Shown: one piece after another, positions 56,046 to 61,084 of the stretch
Position numbering within the stretch: the stretch's first letter is position 1
Layout of the letters: every line of letters starts with the position of its first letter
Virus record (IMG/VR): IMGVR_UViG_3300032516_003835
Location: 1-61,084 of that record
Source of the DNA: a virus
Reading direction: 5' to 3' (one strand)
DNA: 61,084 nucleotides
Notes under the pieces: generated by a model
Database searches by the model: none
Told to the model about the DNA's origin: nothing
What the model saw: only the letters and a program-made list of their open reading frames with translations
Position numbers and translations under genes: made by a program

Positions 56046-56477
56046 TCACCCCCGAGTGAGATAGAGCAGGACGCGGTACCTGAGTTGCCGGCGCCTCAGG
56101 ACCGGATCGGGATCCGGGATCGAGAGCCGGGCCATGCGATAGAACCGGGCGGCTATGGCGTCTTGCTGGTAGATACTCCAGCGGTGGAGGCCGGTCGGGG
56201 CGAAGAGGTCCCCGTCCCCGTCTATGGCGTCGGTGAGGCGCTCCAGGGCCGCCGTCGTGGGCTTGCAGTCCCAGATGTCCACCTCGAGCAAGCCGTCGTC
56301 GCGAGCTTCGGACTCGGTGAGACTGGGAATCCGGAACTCTACGTAGGGGAACGCGGGCGGTTTCCTGGTGACCGGGTCGATGTCCGGCACCCGGCCATGG
56401 TAGACCCTCGCCGTCCCCGAGAGTTCCCTGATCCGGGCGGCGGTGGCCTCGATGACCATGGCGACGGTTCCGCTCAA
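56046..56477 (-). CDS. Tail terminator / tail-completion protein
   Basis: A 143-residue protein of the type that follows the gp10-like gene (MVIEATAARIRELSGTARVY, FPYVEFRIPS, YRVLLYLTRG). Probably closes the tail tube at the head end. TTG 56477 or ATG 56459 as start. Confidence 0.65.
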   Translation of the reverse strand: MSGTVAMVIEATAARIRELSGTARVYHGRVPDIDPVTRKPPAFPYVEFRIPSLTESEARDDGLLEVDIWDCKPTTAALERLTDAIDGDGDLFAPTGLHRWSIYQQDAIAARFYRMARLSIPDPDPVLRRRQLRYRVLLYLTRG

Positions 56478-56917
56478 GTCGAGCCACCCCCGACGCCGAT
56501 CTCGTAGCCCGGCCCCTCGCCGGAGAGAGTCCCGAGGTGCTCCTCCAGAATGCCGCGGATCGCGTCCCGATTTTCGTAGGCGGGCGTGAGGTAGGGCTGA
56601 GCCACCATGCCGGGCTTACCCCCGTACTGGTAGCCCTCTGGCGGTGTCACTCCGGATCCGGCTCCGCGCTGGCCGGTGCCGAATTCCACGAAGGGGCCGT
56701 ACTCGACGTTCGTGCCGTTGGTCACGGACTTCTCCGCCGGGTCCACGCGGTGGGTGAGGCTGCCCTTCAGGTTCCCACCGACCCGGCCATCGTCGTACTG
56801 GCCCACCTTGCAGCGCTCTTTCGCGTCCCCGTCGATGTGGACCCCCACGGCCTCCAGCCCAGCCAGTTCCGCTCGCGTAATGGCGGCCTTGACCTCGCGG
56901 ACGTTGGATTTATACAT
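56474..56917 (-). CDS. HK97 gp10-like tail-component protein
   Basis: A 147-residue protein with the gp10 pattern: LKGSLTHRV, then VEYGPFVEFGTGQRG and QPYLTPAYENRDAI. Functions in head-tail joining or tail completion. Confidence 0.85.
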   Translation of the reverse strand: MYKSNVREVKAAITRAELAGLEAVGVHIDGDAKERCKVGQYDDGRVGGNLKGSLTHRVDPAEKSVTNGTNVEYGPFVEFGTGQRGAGSGVTPPEGYQYGGKPGMVAQPYLTPAYENRDAIRGILEEHLGTLSGEGPGYEIGVGGGST

Positions 56918-57248
56918 GGCTCGGCTCCTTCACGTCAACCTGCAGGAACTCGCCGCGCAGCATGGGGTCCACGGGATTTGTCACCAAATAAACCACGCCG
57001 GCGATGGTGAGGCGGTCACCCCTGGCGACGTCCGTCCCGACCGGGCAGTAGAACCGGTGAGTCGCGATCTTGGTCAGCCGGTCAGCGGAGAGGCCCTCGT
57101 TGGCCCCGAGCTCCCGGAAGGCGCCCCGGACCGTGGCCACCTGGACGGGGGTCTCCTCCGTCTCGGCCATGTCGGTTTCCCGGCCGATCATCCGCTCGAT
57201 GGTGGCCTCGACGTTGAATTGCCGGGCGATGCTCGTGGCGAGGCTCAT
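56910..57248 (-). CDS. Head-tail joining protein
   Basis: A 112-residue protein from ATG 57248; beta-rich second half (RGDRLTIAGVVYLVTNPVDP). Position and size fit a head-closure or stopper protein. Confidence 0.65.
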   Translation of the reverse strand: MSLATSIARQFNVEATIERMIGRETDMAETEETPVQVATVRGAFRELGANEGLSADRLTKIATHRFYCPVGTDVARGDRLTIAGVVYLVTNPVDPMLRGEFLQVDVKEPSHV

Positions 57249-57535
57249 GCCAGCCTCACCCGGTAGGAGCCCCTGAGGAGGTCGGAGATCTCGGGCGGTT
57301 CCCCGGCGACTCGGGAAACTGAGTAGTCGCCGAGGGACTCTCCGGTGACGCCCGCTTCGGCATCGCACAGCCACCGCGCTTTCTTGGCGACATAGAGCCT
57401 CATGCCGGCGGTCATGCCCGGATTGCCCGTCCGGTCCATAACCTCTTCCTCCAGGAGCGGCAGGAGGGCCTCGAACTGGGCGTCGTACTGGGTCGAGTTG
57501 ATCCCCAGAAACCCCTTGGCCTCGGCCGGCGTCAT
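57245..57535 (-). CDS. Head-tail connector (gp6-like adaptor)
   Basis: A 96-residue helical protein (FEALLPLLEEEVMDRTGNPG, then AKKARWLCDAEAGVTGESLG) resembling HK97 gp6/SPP1 gp15-type adaptors that sit under the portal. Overlaps both neighbours by four bases. Confidence 0.75.
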   Translation of the reverse strand: MTPAEAKGFLGINSTQYDAQFEALLPLLEEEVMDRTGNPGMTAGMRLYVAKKARWLCDAEAGVTGESLGDYSVSRVAGEPPEISDLLRGSYRVRLA

Positions 57536-57948
57536 GGCGCCGTCACCACCCAGAAGGTGAGTTCGGACGACTGAGCGGCCGTCAGGGGCGTGTAGTCCGC
57601 CTCCGAACTCGCCGTCGTCGCCATGTCGAGGTAGAGTTTGCCGACGTCCGTCCCTGACAACTGGTTATAGATGCTCGGCCTGAAGGGGCCTAGAATGGCC
57701 TCCCAGTCCTCGGACGAGCAGGCCAGCCCCAGGATGATGGACCGGTCGGCTACCTCCAGGCTGTCGCCATCGACGAGCTGGGCCGCCCCGATGACGAGGC
57801 GCCGCCCTCCGGAGGAGGCGGCATTCGTAATCCCGAGGAAGGACCGGCCGTTGTTCGTGAACATGAGCCCGCCCGTGGAAGAGGATGATGGGTCGAGCAG
57901 GCTCCCGCCCATGGTGCTGGTTACGACTGTCAGTTCCCGACGAGCCAC
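57532..57948 (-). CDS. Hypothetical virion protein
   Basis: A 138-residue beta-rich, Ser- and Thr-rich protein between the acetyltransferase segment and the connector genes. No family recognised; a minor capsid or decoration role is possible. Confidence 0.6.
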   Translation of the reverse strand: MARRELTVVTSTMGGSLLDPSSSSTGGLMFTNNGRSFLGITNAASSGGRRLVIGAAQLVDGDSLEVADRSIILGLACSSEDWEAILGPFRPSIYNQLSGTDVGKLYLDMATTASSEADYTPLTAAQSSELTFWVVTAP

Positions 57949-57971
57949 GGCCGGTCACTCCCTTTGGTCGC

Positions 57972-58463
57972 CTAGATGAACTCGATCAGCCTGACCGTGA
58001 CGTCGAAGTGGGACGTGGCCGTCCCGATGTAGTCGGTGGAGCCGACGTCGTTTCGCATGACGATCTTGAGATCGCCGCCGCCGAACAGAGCCCTGGCGAT
58101 GTCGTAGCGGACCACGTCGTAGCTCGTGGGAGTGCAGACAGCCATGGTCGTCCCAAACGAAAGCAGATACGCGTTACGGTCGGCCGCCGCGAGAGACGAC
58201 GTGACCGTGAACAAGTCGAACGTCAGCGAGGTCACGGTAGACGGGTTGTGCACAAAAAATTGGTACCCGTCGCGCGACTTGATCGGCTTCGTGACGGTCT
58301 GCGTCACGGGCGTTCCCGAGGAGGTTGTATCGACGTGGAACGTGAGGTCGGCTCCGACCTTCGCGCCAGAGATGTAGCGGAGAGAGTCGAGGCCGGTCGT
58401 GAGGTCGGTCAGTTGTGTGGACAGAAAATCAAGCGAGCTTCTTACGTGCTGAGTCTCTACCAT
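57972..58463 (-). CDS. Hypothetical virion protein
   Basis: A 163-residue beta-rich protein (LTFHVDTTSSGTPVTQTVTK in the middle). With 57532-57948 and 147-620 it forms a group of three small beta-rich proteins around the capsid genes. No family recognised. Confidence 0.6.
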   Translation of the reverse strand: MVETQHVRSSLDFLSTQLTDLTTGLDSLRYISGAKVGADLTFHVDTTSSGTPVTQTVTKPIKSRDGYQFFVHNPSTVTSLTFDLFTVTSSLAAADRNAYLLSFGTTMAVCTPTSYDVVRYDIARALFGGGDLKIVMRNDVGSTDYIGTATSHFDVTVRLIEFI

Positions 58464-58469
58464 ATCTGG

Positions 58470-58964
58470 TCACCCCCGAGCAAACGAGAAATGCAGGGCG
58501 TCCCAGAGCCGTCCCGCCCACCGTTTCCGGCGAGGCAGCCTAGCGATGATCGCTCCGCGTCGTGCGCATTCCCTCTGCCAGAAAGCAATTGCCGGGTTAC
58601 ACTCGTAGCACTCGCCCCAGACTGTCAGCAGGCCCATCCGGTCGAATGCCTCCTCCAGGACGAGGTCCAGCGCCGCCTTTCCGTGTCCCCGCCGCCGGAG
58701 GGCGGGGTCGATCATCAGTGAGATCTCGGCCAGGCCGTTCTCCCACTGGATGTCTACAAGGCCGATCATGCCTACGAGAGTTCCGCCGCCATCCACTGCC
58801 CAGAACCGGGCCCGAGCCGAGCGATCGCAGACAACCTCGCGGTACCAGGCGGCCTGCATCTCGGCGGTCAGGGGAAACGGGGTTCGAAGGGCCTCGGGGT
58901 GCCGGTTCCGCCAGGCGACTACCTGGAGAGCGTCCTCCAGGCTCAGGGCCCGAAGCGCGATCAC
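58470..58964 (-). CDS. GNAT acetyltransferase (PseH/RimJ-like)
   Basis: A 164-residue N-acetyltransferase. LRALSLEDALQVVAWRNRHP at the N-terminus and FPLTAEMQAAWYREVVCD are typical of PseH/RimJ-type GNATs; the acetyl-CoA loop is RRRGHGKAALDLVL. In pseudaminic acid synthesis PseH acetylates the 4-amino sugar nucleotide, which would complement the PseB-, NeuB- and CMP-transferase-like genes. GTG at 58964 with GGAGG upstream; it overlaps the upstream stop. Confidence 0.82.
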   Translation of the reverse strand: MIALRALSLEDALQVVAWRNRHPEALRTPFPLTAEMQAAWYREVVCDRSARARFWAVDGGGTLVGMIGLVDIQWENGLAEISLMIDPALRRRGHGKAALDLVLEEAFDRMGLLTVWGECYECNPAIAFWQRECARRGAIIARLPRRKRWAGRLWDALHFSFARG

Positions 58965-60019
58965 GTGCACTCCCTCCAGGTCTTCCGCATCTCGGTGACC
59001 GCCTGGCGGGCGCCGGCGTTCATATGTTTCATCGTCCGCGCCTTCTCGCGTTCGGCGGCCGCCTCCCCGAAGCGCTTGGTGACGCCCTCCAGGACGGATG
59101 TCACTTTCGCGCCGACCTCGTTACGGAGGGCGTTGAGCAGAGACGCGGCCGCGGGCCTCGCCTCGGCCGGGCAGGCGTGCCGGTCGAGGGCCCCGGCCGG
59201 ATCGAGGATTTGAACGATCGTGGAGCCAGCTTCGCGGAGCGCGTGTTCGGCGCCCTGATATTTCAGGCAGACCTCCGTCAGTTGGCGCTCGGCCTGCTCC
59301 GCCGTGTCGTGGCGACCCCCGACGATCTTCAGCGTGGCGTCGCATTTGGCGTCGAAGCCGGCGGCCGCAGCGGCCTGGAGGCCATAACGGAACCGGGTTT
59401 TCAGTAGATCCGACCCCGGCGGGATGACGACCTTGATCCCCCGGCCGACGGCGAGGCCGAGGAAATACTCGCAGGACGGCCGCTGCGATTCGTACTCGCT
59501 TCCCACCGCCATGTCCACGCCGTAGACGTGGATCTCGCGGTAGCCCTCGGCGATGGCCAGGGCGATCATGTAGGAGATCGTGTTCGTGAAATAGTCGCTG
59601 ATCGACCCACCCAGGCGAGCGATGACCCGCGCCAGCGGGTAGGCGACCGAGTTCGGCAGTTCCGGCCAGGTCTCCCCCATGATGATGGGGCAGGTGAGTT
59701 CCCGGAGCCGCTCCGGATGGGGCTTCCCCTCGGTCCGGGTCGTGTGGGTTTCGACCTCGCCGCGCTGGTGAACCTGGAACAGGCGGTCGCAGCGCGGGAT
59801 GACCTCGAAAATGTCATTGAGGCCCCATATCTCCATGTCGGGGTCGGCGTAGGGCGCGTCGCCGCGCGTACCGGAAAACCCCACGATGCAGACCCGCTTG
59901 GACTTCGGGAACCCCGCCAGCGGGGCGGGAGGCGTCGGGCCCCAGAGCCGGCGGAAGGCTTTGGGCGGGAGCATCGGGGTCGGCACTTGGGCCTCTGTGG
60001 AAAGCGCGATATCGGTCAT
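58961..60019 (-). CDS. DUF115/Maf-like protein, candidate nonulosonate transferase
   Basis: A 352-residue protein from ATG 60019 with AGGAGG upstream. The core (~40-240) is Rossmann-like: RVCIVGFSGTRGDAPYADP, MEIWGLNDIFEVIPRCDRLF, YFTNTISYMIALAIAEGY, EIHVYGVDMAVGSEYESQRP. This pattern recalls the DUF115/Maf family, some members of which transfer nonulosonic acids to flagellin. The remaining ~110 residues are helical. Its neighbours (GNAT, FemAB-like) and the sugar block support a glycan role, but the family assignment is not secure; related proteins occur in other phages without known function. Confidence 0.6.
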   Translation of the reverse strand: MTDIALSTEAQVPTPMLPPKAFRRLWGPTPPAPLAGFPKSKRVCIVGFSGTRGDAPYADPDMEIWGLNDIFEVIPRCDRLFQVHQRGEVETHTTRTEGKPHPERLRELTCPIIMGETWPELPNSVAYPLARVIARLGGSISDYFTNTISYMIALAIAEGYREIHVYGVDMAVGSEYESQRPSCEYFLGLAVGRGIKVVIPPGSDLLKTRFRYGLQAAAAAGFDAKCDATLKIVGGRHDTAEQAERQLTEVCLKYQGAEHALREAGSTIVQILDPAGALDRHACPAEARPAAASLLNALRNEVGAKVTSVLEGVTKRFGEAAAEREKARTMKHMNAGARQAVTEMRKTWRECT

Positions 60020-60029
60020 GGCGAACCTC

Positions 60030-60998
60030 CTAGACGGGAGTCTCGGTGCGAAACCTCGGAAACATATGGGTGGCAAAGCCTTCCTTGAACAGGCTGATCG
60101 TCGCCTCTTTGCCTGGCCCGTAAACCCGCTCGCCCAGCCTCAATGACCGGAGCCCCAGGCCCTTGGCGTGCTCGATGGCCCGCCACAAGGAGACGTGCCC
60201 GAGGGGCAACCCCTGGGCCTCCAGCCCGCGGTCGTAGGCCGCGCTGGCATAGAGGGCCTCATGCCGGGAGTGGTGGAACAGGGCGTAGCCAATGAGCATA
60301 TCCTCGGCCTCCCGCAGAGTCACCACGAATCCCTCTCCGGCCGAGATGGCGCGGAACTGCAGGTCCCAGGTCTCGCGGGGCCTGGTAGTCCGCCCGGCGA
60401 CCATGCGATGGAGTTCCCGGCACTCATCCCAGGTCTCGGGAGCGAGTTCCGGGCCCAGAACCTCGACCCGCCAGAGGTCGGCCTTGCCGAGGAGGGGGCG
60501 GTAGGACTTCCGGACATTGAGCCGGAGGGCGTCGAGCCGCCAAGAGAGATCCGCGAAGAGTTCGTAGCCGACAGTGACTGCGGCCGCCCGCTCGGCAAGG
60601 CGCCGATGCCAGAGCGAGAGCCCGCCCGGGCCGACGATCTCCTCGCCGGTCCATGACGGCCGGCCCAGGGTGGCGCACAGGAGGGCCAGAGTGTCGAGGC
60701 AGGCGTCGATGACCCTCTTCCGGCTTCGCTCCTGGGCCGCGGTCACGAACAGTGGCGGCCCCGCCGGTGCTCCGCTTGAGACTGGGACCCCCTCCCCGAC
60801 CCCCAGAACCCAGGCCCCGACCAGTGAGCCCCCGTCGCGGATCGTCATCGACAGATCGGTGAGGCCATGGTAGGCGGCCTGGTAGTCGATCATGGTGGAA
60901 GCGTAGGCCGCCGGCGCGTGGCCGGAGGACGCCAGGACGGAGGCCCAACCCTCGGCGTCGTCAGCGCGCGGCCGGACGTCGAACGGCATGGCGGACAT
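60030..60998 (-). CDS. FemAB/GNAT-fold acyltransferase-like protein
   Basis: A 322-residue protein with a FemAB-type double-GNAT look: LRLNVRKSYRPLLGKADLWR in the middle (basic, like the FemX/FemAB helix), AEDMLIGYALFHHSRHEALY, and the closing GLGLRSLRLGERVYGPGKEA plus SLFKEGFATHMFPR. Such enzymes transfer amino acids or acyl groups, including N-acyl groups in surface-sugar clusters. ATG at 60998 lacks a good ribosome site; GGGAGG lies before an in-frame ACG 24 bases upstream. Read across the contig junction. Confidence 0.72.
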   Translation of the reverse strand: MSAMPFDVRPRADDAEGWASVLASSGHAPAAYASTMIDYQAAYHGLTDLSMTIRDGGSLVGAWVLGVGEGVPVSSGAPAGPPLFVTAAQERSRKRVIDACLDTLALLCATLGRPSWTGEEIVGPGGLSLWHRRLAERAAAVTVGYELFADLSWRLDALRLNVRKSYRPLLGKADLWRVEVLGPELAPETWDECRELHRMVAGRTTRPRETWDLQFRAISAGEGFVVTLREAEDMLIGYALFHHSRHEALYASAAYDRGLEAQGLPLGHVSLWRAIEHAKGLGLRSLRLGERVYGPGKEATISLFKEGFATHMFPRFRTETPV

Positions 60999-61084
60999 GA
61001 CGGCCGGCCAGAGAGCGTCCGTGGCGGTTACCTCCCATCCGGGCGGCCGGGGAGGAGCGCGAGGCCCCTGCCCGACTTAGCGGG
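60944..61084. repeat. Terminal direct overlap, right copy
   Basis: Right-hand copy of bases 1-141, differing only at 61070. Joining the copies places the minus-strand gene at 147-620 about 90 bases upstream of the FemAB-like gene that starts at 60998, so the late head operon is continuous across the contig ends. Confidence 0.9.

Overview
The window is one complete, circularly closed genome of a temperate, tailed (siphovirus-type) phage. Bases 1-141 recur at 60944-61084 with a single mismatch, so the ends overlap and the unique length is about 60.94 kb. There are no host genes. Base composition is strongly GC-rich and nearly every gene has a good Shine-Dalgarno (AGGAGG-type) site. The DnaD-like initiator, SPP1-type portal and gp7-like head protein, DUF4355-like scaffold and sigma/ArpU-like late regulator suggest a high-GC Gram-positive (Bacillota-like) host. 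That host call is inference.

Layout. A genetic switch at 40.6-40.75 kb separates two transcription directions. The plus-strand lysogeny arm (40.7-44.2 kb) holds a CI-like repressor, a SHOCT-domain protein, an unknown protein, an ImmA/IrrE-type peptidase and a tyrosine integrase, followed by a non-coding stretch that is the likely attP. Everything else reads on the minus strand. First come Cro-like, Xis-like and a second XRE regulator, then recombination genes (unknown Zn-ribbon protein, SbcD-, SbcC-like), and a run of tiny overlapping early genes with repeated junctions. Next are DUF5131, the replication initiator with a probable internal origin, and DnaB, then a large ParB-like/cysteine-rich fusion. 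These are followed by a membrane-anchored M23 peptidase, a C5 methyltransferase, RusA, an ASCH protein and a sigma-like late regulator. Late genes run from 14.5 kb down through terminase, portal, MuF and capsid. They cross the contig ends and continue from 61 kb down through connectors, tail tube, frameshifted tail chaperones, tape measure, tail tip/fibre, lysin and holin to a strong terminator at 46.57 kb. A separate two-gene unit (44.6-46.25 kb) with its own promoter and three palindromic operators sits between the integrase and the lysis genes.

The most unusual content is a nonulosonic-acid (sialic/pseudaminic-acid-like) sugar module placed inside the late head operon and split around the scaffold and capsid genes. 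One block (2.36-8.37 kb) holds a PseB-like UDP-GlcNAc dehydratase, a short NeuB-like synthase, an aldo/keto reductase, a CMP-sugar synthetase and a class-III aminotransferase. The other block (58.47-61.0 kb) holds a GNAT acetyltransferase, a DUF115/Maf-like protein and a FemAB-like acyltransferase. I infer that the phage makes and attaches an activated nonulosonate late in infection, either to its own virion or to the host surface. Other items worth attention are the ParB-like protein with a tandem cysteine-rich tail, a structured non-coding element at 32.69-32.78 kb, a repressor with an apparent ATA start, and a promoter-equipped secreted-protein gene inside the tail operon.
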